Source of the DNA: Warburgia ugandensis | Taxonomy: Eukaryota > Streptophyta > Magnoliopsida > Canellales > Canellaceae | Reading direction: 5' to 3' | Assembly: GCA_035236585.1 (NCBI GenBank) | Contig: CP141135.1 | Span: 73,447,057-73,511,056 of the forward strand | Length of the DNA: 64,000 bases | Position numbers and translations under genes: made by a program | In this document: one piece after another, positions 39,066 through 51,224 of the stretch | How the letters are laid out: each line of letters begins with the position of its first letter | Position numbering within the stretch: position 1 is the first letter of the stretch | Notes under the pieces: model-generated | Database searches by the model: none | Told to the model about the DNA's origin: nothing | The model's input: the letters and a program-made list of their open reading frames with translations, nothing else

Positions 39066-39766
39066 AATGAGCGTTAAGCAACTCACTCTTGTTCCCCAAA
39101 TCTTCTTCAACACATTCACGGGATATGCGCTTAAGCTTAAGGGCCATCCCGACCCTTGTGTAGTAGGCTTGGCAATTCGGGTTGGCGGACCGTGTTTGTG
39201 TCATGTTAAAACTAACCCATTATAATATATGGGTCGACACGAACACAATCCACTTAATAATCATGTCAAGAACCCGTAACTCGAATACGACACAATTATC
39301 AAACGAGTCGATACGACACGACTCGTGCAACACAATTAAATAAATGTAAAATAACTAATAAATGACGGTTTTTGAAGAACTGTCCTATATTGCTATTGTA
39401 ATAAATGACGGTTTCAGAAGAACCATCCTATATTAATATAGGACGGTTTCTAATGAATCGTCCTAAATTTTTAACCCAATTGGTTAACAACTTGCAGGTT
39501 ACACGGGTCAACACAATGAATTAATAGGTCGCGTGTCAAACGAATCAACACGACAAGTCAACATTGATTGACCCGAACACGACATAATTTTTGGCGTGTC
39601 ATTTTCGAGTTAACCTGAAAATGACACAAACACGATAAAACTCGACCCTAACTTGCTAAATTCGTGCAAAGTTCGAGTCATGTTATTGTTTCAGGTCATA
39701 TTTTGCCACCCCTATTGAACAAGAGGAAATAGAGGAGAAGTATCCATGGAGCTTCATTGACTCCAT
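39066..39766 (-). pseudogene. tau-class GST pseudogene split by a MITE
   Basis: The ATG at 39,766 starts MESMKLHGYFSS and runs to about codon 17. The reading then breaks at a 551-bp inserted element and resumes at 39,160 with RVGMALKLKRISRECVEEDL and GNKSEL. After that the similarity ends: the rest of exon 1 and all of exon 2 are missing. The gene was apparently already dying or died by the insertion. It has the shortest GA tract of the array (7 bp). Confidence 0.8.
39164..39714 (-). mobile_element. hAT-like MITE inserted in a GST pseudogene exon
   Basis: Terminal inverted repeats TAGGCTTGGCAA (left) and TAGGGGTGGCAA (right, read on the minus strand) match 10 of 12. The TAGGGGTGGCAA end is typical of plant hAT-type non-autonomous elements. 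The 8-bp flanks TTGTGTAG and TTGAACAA agree at only four positions, so the duplication is eroded or absent. The interior is rich in CACGA/ACACG phrases and holds three related TAGGACGGTTTC-like segments, some inverted (39,362-39,470). No transposase is encoded. Confidence 0.7.
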
Positions 39767-40091
39767 TGGTCTCTCTATAACTTAGGTATCTCTGAGTTAT
39801 TGATACTACTAGTAGATGTGATTCTTGAACATGTTGCTAATCAATGAAATGTGATAGCTGAGAAAACAAAGGGACATTGCCTTAGTGCTGAAGAAAAGTA
39901 TGGAAATAAATTAGGATAGCCATTGTGTGATTGTTGGTGGTCTGACAGTAAAGTTGACATCTTTAGTCATGTCTATTCCTAGTCTTTCATGGTTTCTTGG
40001 TACCAAAAAGGCTGTTTGAATATTCAAAGGTCTAGGCCTCTTTAAAAGTAAACAATAAAAAATCAAAATTCAGGATTTGAAGTAGTCATTG

Positions 40092-40289
40092 TGTGAAGCC
40101 TTGGCCGATGAGGGCGGGCCAAGAGGGCTGGCAGGCTTCTAGGCAAGGTGAAAGACTGAGAGTTAGTCCCACATCGCTAGGGGGAAAGTTACTGGGCTCT
40201 TGATAAGAGTGATGAGAACTTCCCTTACAACGAGGCCTCCCGATGGGTGAAGCCCATCGTTACAGGGTGTGGGCCCTCGGGCTGTTACA
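40092..40289 (-). mobile_element. short solo LTR with perfect 5-bp target duplication, inverted relative to the 9.4-kb copy
   Basis: Read on the minus strand it starts TGTAACAGCCCGAGGGCCCA and ends GGCTTCACA. It is flanked by CATTG at 40,087-40,091 and 40,290-40,294. It is 198 bp and aligns along nearly its whole length with 9,359-9,648, but is shorter near the left end and in the GCCC-rich part. No internal domain is present. Confidence 0.8.
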
Positions 40290-40480
40290 CATTGCGTTAT
40301 GAACTTGTATACTATTGAGTATAGGAAATAGTAGGATAATGAAAGGTACTGTTGAAACTTGATTTCGGGTCTCCTGGCTTGTCCAAACTATTATATGAGG
40401 CTTGGATGTTAGATGGCATAATCTCTAATCCACTTTCACTAGAGATATATACTACTACGATGTTAGCCTACCACTAATTT

Positions 40481-40860
40481 TTGGAAGAGAGAAAGAGGTG
40501 TTGGGCTACAAGACCGACCATGCTCTATGGATTAGAGTGTTGGGCAGTTAAAGAACAACATATTCATAAGCTGAGCGTAGAAGAAATGAGAATGTTGAGA
40601 TGGATAAATAACAAGATAAGAAATGATAGAATTAGAAATGAAAACATTAAAAGAAATTTAGGTATAGCACCAATAAGTAACAAGATGAGGGAGATTAGAG
40701 TTAGATGGTTTGGTCATGTCCAATTAAGACCGAAAATGGCACCAGTTAGAAAGAGTAAGGCAATGCAAGTATAAGGTTCTAAAAGGGCAAGGAAAAGGCC
40801 TAAAAAAATGTAAATAGAAGCAGTGAGAAAAGATTTACTGAGACTTCCTTTTAGGAGTCC
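40481..40860 (+). mobile_element. LINE 3' fragment (reverse-transcriptase C-terminal region)
   Basis: The reading PTMLYGLECWAVKEQHIHKL, EEMRMLRWI, NIKRNLGIAPISNKMREIRV and RWFGHVQLRP is the standard C-terminal end of many plant LINE reverse transcriptases. The frame closes shortly after and a further matching phrase (KRPKK, EAVRKDL) follows beyond a stop. It is truncated at the 5' side and dead. Confidence 0.85.
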
Positions 40861-40985
40861 GTCTTATAACTCAAAGCAATCCCCACAAACAACTATAGAA
40901 TTCTCTGAATCCTCGCTTGTTCTCATTTGAGGGTCTCACTTGAACGCCAGAGCCAGGGTTTCTATGGAGTTAGATGCAAAAGAAA

Positions 40986-41157
40986 GGACATCCATGGTGC
41001 ACGAAGCTCCTGCAGTCTGCGAATGGAGCAGACCATAAGGGTCAATAGTATGTAGTTTTACCTTGCATTTTGCAAGATGCTGTTTTTATGCCTTGAATCC
41101 GTGATCTCAAGGTAGGTCACACGGCGACAACTCTAACGTTGCACCAAGACTACCCTT
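40986..41157 (-). repeat. Au SINE copy
   Basis: On the minus strand the head AAGGGTAGTCTTGGTGCAAC, box-B region, AAACAGCATCTTGC and a 3' GGAGCTTCGTGCACCATGG are visible, with a 4-base duplication (GACC/TACC) in the head. Confidence 0.75.
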
Positions 41158-41159
41158 AA

Positions 41160-41750
41160 TAGCATAGTAGAGAGAAGTATAAAGTTCCCAAACACTGGTA
41201 TCCTTTAGTTTGTTTTTCTGTTTGCTAGGCGATGTTTTGGCAATTCGAACCATTATCTTCTGGGTCACACTGTAGATCGAAAGGCCATTCAACAAAAATC
41301 GTTTTTTTTTTTCGTTTTTTTTTCTCTTTCGAATGGTATGATTTTAGAAAAATAGGCCGATTGGGATGACTTTACATCTCTCATTCGAAGAACCAAAGGG
41401 CTGAAAGCAAAGCCCATAAAAAAAAAAAAAGAAAAAAAGAAAAAAGAGGGGTCTTCTCCACGGATGATCTTTACAACTACTATGCTGAAATGAAAAAGTG
41501 GACATTCAACACAAGTTTGTACCGTCTATTTTACAACTTGAAAAGGCCAAAAAACATAAGGTTAAAATCATCCAATGGATGAGGTTTTGGGACATAGCCC
41601 ATCTGATCAGTGCACCAAGTAGATGGACGGATAGGATTCCGGTAAATGGGGTTCATATTTCCATATCTAAATTACAAATACGTTGAATATAAACTCATAT
41701 ATGCTACAACAAGTAGGCACGAAAGCTCTTGTTATTCCAAGGAAACTCTC
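41160..41750. other. spacer with A-rich and T-rich runs, nothing recognised
   Basis: Low-complexity T-rich (41,298-41,330) and A-rich (41,418-41,450) patches; no gene. Confidence 0.4.
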
Positions 41751-41754
41751 AAAC

Positions 41755-43096
<1,342 letters not shown>

Positions 43097-43132
43097 GGAT
43101 TGGTATTCGTGGAGTTGAGAACTCCAATTAAA

Positions 43133-43372
43133 TTATGAATGAATGATGTAGAGTGCTAAGGAGATGGGTGAATCCTCTGATGAAGCACATCTTCGAGGAG
43201 AGGAATAGAATGTCCGATGCTTGGATAAGTAGGAGGTGGTTTTCTCAGATGGGTTTTTGATGAAATAGACGTGGATTTGCTTCAATTGGTTCAAATGTGT
43301 GCATTGTTTTGGTCTTAAGAACGAACTTGGTTTTTGAATTTGGTGGCTTTTACTTGAAAATTTAAGCTTCAA
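43133..43372 (-). pseudogene. N-terminal fragment of a PPR protein gene
   Basis: The frame contains KQCTHLNQLKQIHVYFIKNP, the typical opening of PLS-class pentatricopeptide repeat proteins (C-xx-LNQLKQIHA-x-LIK). Only this opening is present: no PPR repeats follow and the sequence runs into the TC microsatellite. It looks like a truncated gene copy. Confidence 0.5.
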
Positions 43373-43374
43373 TC

Positions 43375-45005
43375 AGGGTTATTTTAGTTATTTTACATTA
43401 AACTATTTTGCGACACTCCTTGTTTGGTAACAACACTCCTCTTCAGAAATGCGAGGGCGCTATATTTTCCATGACTGAGGCCCGCCTAAGGATGATTCAA
43501 CTTGTTCATCGAATTACTCTGGCTTTGCATAATCCTATGTCATGTCGTGATGGGCCATGCACAAAAATTAAGAGGACCGCCAAATCCCTAATAAATCAAA
43601 TGCACAGTGAGATCAATGGTTGGGATCTTAGAATTATTTTAACGGTTACATGTGTCGCGCAGGACGATCAGAGCCAGCTAAGCAGGTAAACTGCCACATA
43701 GTCAGGACATGTTGGCAAAAAATTAACGCTGTCAAATGTTTTATGGGCGCAAGGGTTTTTTTTTTTTTTTTTTTTTTTAAGTTGCAAGATTGGGTTGAAT
43801 CTAACAACTCAGCGTAATTTAAGATTAAATTGAAAATACGGCACAAGTTCAGGGTTTTTTCCGCGATTATTCCTTGAATTGAAGTACTACCGATAATCAT
43901 CTAATATTTGGAGTGGCACATCCCTGTTGGAGACTTAAACATTAGGTATGAATATTGCACCCAAAAAAATGTCATTCTGGCTGGACAGCTGTTTTGGGAT
44001 GCCGCCTAGATGGGACCCACATATGCATGATCTGAATCGTTCATTTAGTGTATCTGCGAAAATTCAGCTCAATCGTATTCTTTTGCAAACTCGCTTTACC
44101 AATTGAAGAATCAAATGGCTATTATTTTAAACCGTAAAATTGCATTGCTAAAGTCATCTAGCAAACAAGGGTTACGGACACAGTATGAATGGTTTAGATC
44201 ATCCGTAGGTGGGGTCCAGGTAGATGGCTCCCAGAAAACTCCCCTAATTATTTTTCCCAAAAAAAGCCGTACGTATAAATAGCCACAAGGAAACTTTTTC
44301 CTCAAGTAATTTTGTGATCGAATTTAGGTACTAATGTTAAGGTTCGAACTTTAAAAAGACCTGTCTTTTTCAATAAAATTGTCTTTTTTGGAGTTTTCTT
44401 CATTTGAAACCCATCTTTTTTGTAAAATAAACACTAACTTTTATGAACATTTTTTTTTATTTAAAAAAAAATAAAAAAATTTAATCCTAAGCTTTAAATT
44501 TGCCACAATAATCTAATTCTTATCTTGAATAGTAATGTTTTACTTTATCTATAGTAATATAATTTTATGCCCAAGAAGTTATTGAATAGGTTGCTATTAT
44601 TATTATTATTATTTGAACTTTTAAAATTTTCTGACTTTTTTCCTTTGCTTTATCCGATTTTTTCAACTTAGGCCTCTCACGATTCCGCCTATTCTAGTAA
44701 TACTCTCATTTAACAGCCCAAGCACGTTTAACTACAGAGTTCAGAATTCTAATTGCACCCGGTGCATTAGTGCTGCCGTGATTACATTATTTTGCGTTAA
44801 CCATAGGATATCTTATGTATGTAACGTCTCAGTTCTTTATTTCCATATCTAAATTGCAAACATGATCAATCCATAGGAGATAATCTCGCAATTACAAGGA
44901 AGCTCTTTGTAATTCTGGGCCTACATATGTAGGAGACGATCTTGCAAACAGGATCACCTATCATAGTACTGATTGGAGAAGCTCTTATAATTCTGAGGAA
45001 GCTCT
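43375..45005. other. intergenic between GST copies, nothing recognised
   Basis: AT-rich with a T22-type run (43,758-43,779) and a short ATT repeat (44,598-44,612). The small frame at 43,408-43,689 has no recognisable content. Confidence 0.4.
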
Positions 45006-45010
45006 CAAAC

Positions 45011-46462
45011 TTAGGCTGATTTTTGGATCCTTTCTCTTACGTTTTTTACGTAGGAGACAATGATGTCATGAAGTAGTATCTTCTCCTTCACCACATCAAG
45101 GTCCTTTAGAGCCTTCAACCACCGGTGCAGCACGGGATGCTTGTCTGGTTCAATCAGCTGGATTCCAGTGGCGTCTGTGATTGCTGTGTGGGTGTAGAGG
45201 ATCGATCCGATCACAATGTCGAGAAATCCTGGCCGTTCACCATGGAAGAATGGGGTCCCACCTGAGAAATCCTTCCGAAGGCCCTCCTCCAGAATAGAGA
45301 GAAGCTCAAGCGTCTCCTTTATGGCGTTTTTTTGTTCTTCACATTGACCGAATACTATGGGGCTGCAAGTTGGAAGTAACTGCACAAACAATAACTTACA
45401 AGCAGTTTTGGTTATGTAAATTACATGCTTCAAAATAATAATAATTTATTATATACTAAATCAATAAAGCCAGGCAGCCAACTTCTATCATACGTGACAC
45501 TTTTGTCATTTATTTATTTTATCTTTCTTTTTTTCAATATTTAAAAGATTTCTCTTTCGCTTTTTCTTGTACTTAAACTATTTCAAGTTATCTTAAATTT
45601 AGGTAACTACTCTCACTTTCCTTTAATATGAATGGGAACCAAATAAAGCACTTTTTCCCAGTAAACAATAAGGGCACTTTTTGCACTGGTAGATATCCAA
45701 AGTGAAGAAGTTGCATGCTCTCGGGGTGTTATGGTGCTCTAAGCTACCATTCCACGTTCAAAATGTAAGTCACTATACAAATATGTTTATTGTCTCGTGT
45801 GACTTTGAGGTCATGGGTTTAAGGCGTAAAAACAACCTCTTGCAAAAATGCAAGGTAAAGCTGTGTACTATAGGCCCTTGTAGTCCCCCTTTCCCTGAAC
45901 TCTGCACATATGCAGGAGCTTTGTGTGCACCAAGGCTGCCGCTTTTTTGTTCTATTTGCATTTGCATGGCTTATAAATACTAGGCATGCAAGATAAGGTT
46001 GCTTATCATAGACACTTGTGGTCCACCCCTTCCCCGGATCCCGCATAAGTAGGAGCTTAGTGGCTCGGGCTCCCCTTTTTATATTCCTAGGCATGCATCG
46101 CTCAGGCAATTTACTAATTATAAATATAATAGTAAGCTACTACATGTACTGACCTTTTCCTCAAAAAAGTTGGTCCAAAACCGAACCTTGGCTTTCATGT
46201 AAGGATCCTCCGGAAGCAAGGGATACTCCTTCCAATTTTCATCAATGAATTCCAGTATTACGAGTGACTCGGTGATCGGTTTCCCGTCGACTACGAGGAC
46301 TGGAACCATCTTATAAACAGGATTGTATTTAAGGAGCAACTCGCTCTTCTTCCCCAAATTTTCTTCCACATATTCGTAGGCTATGCCTTTAAGCTTAAGC
46401 GCCATCTCTACCCTAAAGCAGCAAGAGCTTCTAGACACTCCATATAGCTTCACTGGCTCCAT
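45011..46462 (-). CDS. tau-class glutathione S-transferase, two exons, intact
   Basis: Exon 1 46,154-46,462 and exon 2 45,011-45,379 join in phase to 225 residues, the usual tau GST length, with the single intron at the canonical place after codon 103. The N-terminal thioredoxin fold has the glutathione-site pieces [16 protein letters not shown]; the C-terminal helical domain has [19 protein letters not shown]. Tau GSTs conjugate glutathione to electrophiles, including xenobiotics, in the cytosol. The catalytic segment reads G-V-S-R-S-S-C-C-F-R: Ser12 is kept, but the usual Trp10 is Ser and the SPF motif is SSC. A GA tract of 18 bp lies 2 bases before the ATG on the gene's strand. Two Au SINE pieces lie in the 774-bp intron, antisense. 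Confidence 0.93.
45788..45949 (+). repeat. Au SINE copy in a GST intron, 5'-shortened
   Basis: Starts TGTCTCGTGTGACTTTGAGG, continues GGTCATGGGTTTAAGGC to GGAGCTTTGTGTGCACCAAG and a T-run. Confidence 0.85.
45984..46080 (+). repeat. Au SINE 3'-half copy in the same GST intron
   Basis: Begins at GCATGCAAGATAAGGTTGC and ends GGGCTCCCCTTTTT; only the 3' half is present, 34 bp after the previous copy. Confidence 0.8.
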
Positions 46463-46484
46463 TGCTCTCTCTCTCTCTCTCTCT

Positions 46485-48345
46485 TAACTTGGACGTTTCA
46501 GAGTTTGAGCAAACGGGCGTTTATATAGAGTTCCTAGTACATTGTTGCTTTGGGTTTTGATGCTACTGGACATGATTCTTGACCACATACATAGTCAATG
46601 AAAAGTGACTGAGAAAACAAAGGAAAATTTCCATGTCCTGGAGCGTTTGGTGGTGCCCATGGAAAAAATAAGATAAAAAATAATAATTAAAGGACGACAT
46701 GAATTTATAATAATTATAGGATGGTAGAATTAATTTTTTTACTCAAAATGATCGAGCTTTGGCGTTTTCATAGACGTCCTTTAACTACAAAAGTAAGAAA
46801 TTGTATGTATTTAATAGATGAAAACTCCAAGGCTGGTATGAAAGTTAAAAAATGAGGAATATTCGTTTTACTTTTGACCCAGAAACTCAGTTAACCACTT
46901 TCAGAGAGAGATTAAAATAGACTCGGTAAATATAAAATTAAAAGTAATATCAAACAGTCATTTAAATATTTTTACCTAATTAAAAAGTAAACTATCAAAT
47001 TAACCTAACCATCTCTTTCTTCTAAGTTTAAAATTTCCTCGGTTAGTTAAGTGGTCCACTTCTTCCCAAGTGCCACCCATTCCTTCTTCATAGTGGACGA
47101 TCACAGGCTAACCATCTTGGTGATGTCTTAGTCCTCATGTAATGAATCTTTTTCTTCCCATGCCACCCACTCCACTAATTTATGCATTTAGTTGACTCAG
47201 CTTCCTTCTCTCTATTTGACACCTTGGTCTTTGTGGTTTTTGGAAACTTAAGTGACAGAGAGATGGGGGAAGGATAGTAAAATATAAGTTACTAAGAAAC
47301 TCTTTCAAAACATGAATTCATTATGCTTAAAAAATGGTGTTAAATGATAAAGTTCCTTTACTTTGAATTTTAAGCTTTCACATTACTGTCATTATATGAA
47401 TTTGCGTAATGGGATTTTTGCAAACAAGTCTAACATTTTTTTAGTTTTGCAAATTTGTTGTTGATTTTTCCCGAGCTTTGCAAAATTGCCATTCTTTTAG
47501 TTTTCCGTCCTCCTTGCTTGTTAGTTTTTTAAAATTTCAATATTACCCTACTCTGATTTCTCTGATCATGTAGGTATATATAGAAGAATGAGTTATGACT
47601 AATGCGAGAAAGAATAGAGTGTCGTATTTTTACTGGTTCAACTCTGGTCATTGAGGTCTTTATAAGAAGGATTGTTTTTGCCATAGGTTGAATTTTCTTT
47701 TTTCCGCCTTTTAAATGCATAGTTAACCGAAAAAGGATACTTTATATTATGTGACATTTTCAGACAATGGAATGCCCTACTCCTATTAGCTACAATTAAG
47801 GGGGATAAGTCTTTTTCTTAAATAGTGAATTGGCCTTAGATTTAAGGATTACCTTTTGCAATAAATGGTAGAGATTAACAACGAAGTAAGAAAATGGGAT
47901 TGTGATGAAATATGTAAGTTCATGGAATCATTTGAGGCAAATATATATATATATATATATATGGCACAGTCTTATTACATGGGAAGAAATATGATTTTTT
48001 GAAGGCCTTCAAGACTCTATTCCTTATTTCCTCAATGGTATTCTCTCTCTCTCTCTCTGATCTTTTTTTCTAGCCATCAGGTCCATTGATATGATGGTGT
48101 TAATGGTCACACCACGAATCATCTGATCAAGTGTGCTTAGGGTGTTGTCTCACCTTTTTTTATCTTACGCGCAAAATAAAAAGTGCACAGCCAATGTCAA
48201 GGATTTTTCCGGAATGAGAATTAAGGGGAGAGGTCTGGGTTATGTTACCATGGATTTCGTACACCATGGTTCATCAATATCAGGATCCACTTTAAGACCG
48301 CCTTTCTTGATTGAAACATATTGTTGTTAGGTGTTTACAATTTTT
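46485..48345. other. GST promoter side then intergenic; AT and TC microsatellites
   Basis: An (AT)11-like run at 47,941-47,962 and a TC run at 48,042-48,058. No gene is recognised. The part next to 46,485 is presumably the promoter of the GST gene. Confidence 0.4.
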
Positions 48346-48351
48346 CATGAA

Positions 48352-48458
48352 ATGTCTCTCGCAAAATGCAAGGTAAGGTTGCGTGCTATTAACCTATATG
48401 GCCTGCCCCTTCCTTAGACCTCACATACAAAGGAGCTTCGTGCACCAACTTCCCTTTA
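48352..48458 (+). repeat. Au SINE 3'-part copy
   Basis: Begins TGTCTCTCGCAAAATGCAAG and ends at GAGCTTCGTGCACCAACTTC; the tRNA-like head is missing. Confidence 0.75.
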
Positions 48459-48459
48459 G

Positions 48460-48825
48460 ACGTATATTGTATAGAAAGCCTCAATTCAGGACACTGGCAA
48501 TTCTTGCTCTTTTGTTGGTGTAGTCATTCATGTCTCTCCCCCAAGGTACATAGTCACATCCACTTCAAGATGAACTTGGAACATTCCGTTCAGGACTGAA
48601 GCACTAGATGGACATGACCTACTCATACTGCTGCCAGGGGTCAACTACCGTAGGTACTACTTTGGCCTGATCACACTTAAGTGCGGAGTTCTTCCGATGG
48701 CATCCCGTTCATTAGCTCTGGTGTAATAACATTCTTGCATTACCTTATATTACTTTATATTAACCTAAATCGCAAGGTCATACATCCTACAACTAGTTGT
48801 GAGAGAAGCTTTTATTACTCTCGAA
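48460..48825. other. spacer downstream of the GST gene
   Basis: No gene seen; the 3' UTR of the GST gene probably lies at its right end. Confidence 0.4.
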
Positions 48826-48826
48826 C

Positions 48827-50249
48827 TTAGGTGGATTTTACAATCCTTTCTCTTATGGCTTTTACATGGGAGACAATCTTGTCATGAAGTTGGAGTTTCT
48901 CCTTCACCACATCAAGCTCCATTAGAGCATTCAACCATGAGAGCAGCACATGATGCTTCTCTGGGTCAACGAACTGGACCCCAATCGCCTCTTTCATAGC
49001 TTTGCCGGAGTAAAGGATTGATCCAATCACTATGTCAAGAAATCCTGGCCGCTCACCATGGAAGAAAGGGGTCCCATCCGAGAAATCCTTCTGAAGGCCC
49101 TCCTCTAAAATACAGAGAAGCTCCTGCGACTCCTTTAAGACTTTTTCTTGTTCTTCACCTTGACGGATTACGATGGGGCGGCTAGTTGGAATTAACTGAG
49201 GAAATGAAAGCCAACTAGCATTAGTAATAGACATGGTTCTCAAACTCATGATTAATTTGGAAAACTCATTTGAGTTACTTGATTTAGTAGTAAATGAAGT
49301 CACTTATCAGTCGACTAACTAGGGAAGCCTGGTGCACGAAGCTCCCGTATATGCAGGGTCTAGGGAAGGTGCAAAGGATCTATAGTACGCAGCCGTATCT
49401 TACATTTGCAAAAGGCTGTTTCCACACCTCAAACCCTGACCTCCAGGTCACATAGTGTCAACTAAACCATTTGCACCAAGGCTCCCCTTCATAAGTCAGC
49501 TCACTATACCAACAAAAATATTTAACTGGCTAAGATTTAAACATAAGAACTTCCCTCCTACAATAACACATCCTGACCAAGTTGTGAACAAAAATGGTAT
49601 TTTCAGGTCAGTCCGGAGAGTCTTCAAGGTAACTCTACTTGCTTTCCTTTTGAGTGAAATTGAGTAAAGTTAAGATCATCTTATGAGAAATTTTGTGGCC
49701 TTGTGGATGTCACCTGTCTTGAATGTAGCCCAGATGAATGGCAAGGGTCACTTCCATGTGAATGATGATGCAAACCATTCACATTCTCGACACTGTCTTT
49801 GAGAGACACGTCTCAAAGATCTCTTCCGTTGGATGATCCTAGCTTTGTTGTTCTGAGTTAATAGACTTAATGAAAAGCTATTGTATGAAAGCTTTCTTTG
49901 CGTAAACTTTAACAAAATGGCACCACTAGCAATCCAATATACTGACCTTTTCCTCAAAATACCTGGTCCAAAACCGAACTTTGGCTCTCATGTAAGGATC
50001 CTCTGGAAGTAAAGGATACTCCTTCCACTTTTCGTCAATGTATTCGAGGATTACGACTGACTCGACGATCGGTTTTCCATCAACTACAAGGACTGGCACC
50101 TTCTTATACACAGGATTGTATTGGAGGAGCAATTCGCTCTTGTTCCCCAGATTTTCTTCAATGTATTCATAGGGTATGCCCTTAAGCTTAAGGGCCATCT
50201 CTACCCTGAAACAGAAAGAGCATGACCATGTACCATATAGCGTCACTGA

Positions 50250-50255
<6 letters not shown>
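48827..50255 (-). CDS. tau-class glutathione S-transferase, two exons, Cys at the catalytic-Ser position
   Basis: Exon 1 49,947-50,255 and exon 2 48,827-49,195 join in phase to 225 residues, with the intron after codon 103. The fold is complete: cis-Pro54 in KKVPVLVV, Glu65-Ser66 in GKPIVESVV, and the helical domain with [20 protein letters not shown]. At the N-terminus the segment reads [12 protein letters not shown]. Aligned to the usual tau G-x-W-x-S-P-F-xx-R-V-E, the catalytic Ser is replaced by Cys12 and the Pro by Ser13. Cysteine at this place is typical of DHAR and lambda GSTs, which act as thiol transferases, so activity may differ. A 44-bp GA tract lies directly before the ATG. An Au SINE sits in the 751-bp intron, sense to the gene. 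Confidence 0.92.
49323..49489 (-). repeat. Au SINE copy in a GST intron
   Basis: On the minus strand: GGGGAGCCTTGGTGCAAATG, GTGACCTGGAGGTCAGGGTT, GGAAACAGCCTTTTGC and GGGAGCTTCGTGCACCAGG. It is full length and the best-preserved head in the window. Confidence 0.88.

Positions 50256-50298
<43 letters not shown>
50255..50298 (-). repeat. (TC)22 microsatellite at the GST start codon
   Basis: Forty-four bases of pure TC, read as GA on the gene's strand, touching the ATG and so within the 5' UTR. Confidence 0.95.
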
Positions 50299-50299
<1 letters not shown>

Positions 50300-50301
<2 letters not shown>

Positions 50302-51220
50302 AACTTGGTTGTCTAAGGTCAAGCTAATGGGTGGTTTATATAGATATGATTATTGGTCAATGAAATGTGGCTGAGAAAACGAAGGAAAGTTGTCTTGGTG
50401 CATGTGGAAGAAATGGGTTGGAATAGATGCTGAGAAGTATGGAGGAAAACATACGAGGAGATGCGCACTAAATTGGCTATTGTTGGTCCCAACACTAAAG
50501 TTAAACATCAAACGACCAATATTAGAAATTGTCTTTTGCATTATCTTCTTGTATGATTTGGGCCACAGCCGGCTTGCTTAGTATAAGAGGTATGTAATGT
50601 TAGATGATATCATCTGAAAACAGCTTTTCTTGAAGATATCTAACCATTAACCATGAAGATCCATAACCCTGAATGTAATTTGCCTTGTGATACTGTCCAT
50701 TGGATGATAAATCTTGGATTCGGATCGACCACTGTAAGTCATGGATCAAGCAAGTGGGATGATCAAATGGCTACAAGTTTTTGGTCAATCTTCACGATCA
50801 GAGTGGCCAGGTATAGGTTTAAGATCGAGCAAAAAGAATGTGGTGGGTACCATCTTGCTCCTCGTTTACTTTTTCTTTATGTGAACACCAAAATAAAATA
50901 AAATAAAAAAAGCGAACAGTATTTGTGTGTCAATAATGGCATCTGAACCCATGCCCTTTCAGATCAATACCTGAAACTGGACCATCCAGATTTTATTGTT
51001 TATGTACTTCAAGACATAATACTATATTTTCTTCAACCTCTTTGATTGTTCAAACAATTTGCAACCCCAAACACACAATTTTTCTATGTTTAGTGCTCGT
51101 ATTGTCCCTAGACTTTATATACATAAGCGTCAACTTGTTCACCATCGATGACTGTCGAAACATAGAACACTGATAGGATTATCCATTCTGGATCAATTGC
51201 ATGCTGATCCACGAGAGAAT
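50300..51220. other. GST promoter side and intergenic, nothing recognised
   Basis: No gene or classified repeat; A-rich patch at 50,890-50,912. Confidence 0.4.
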
Positions 51221-51224
51221 GATC

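Noticed and set aside
43408-43689. 93-codon plus frame between GST copies
   Set aside because: No family resemblance and low-complexity surroundings.
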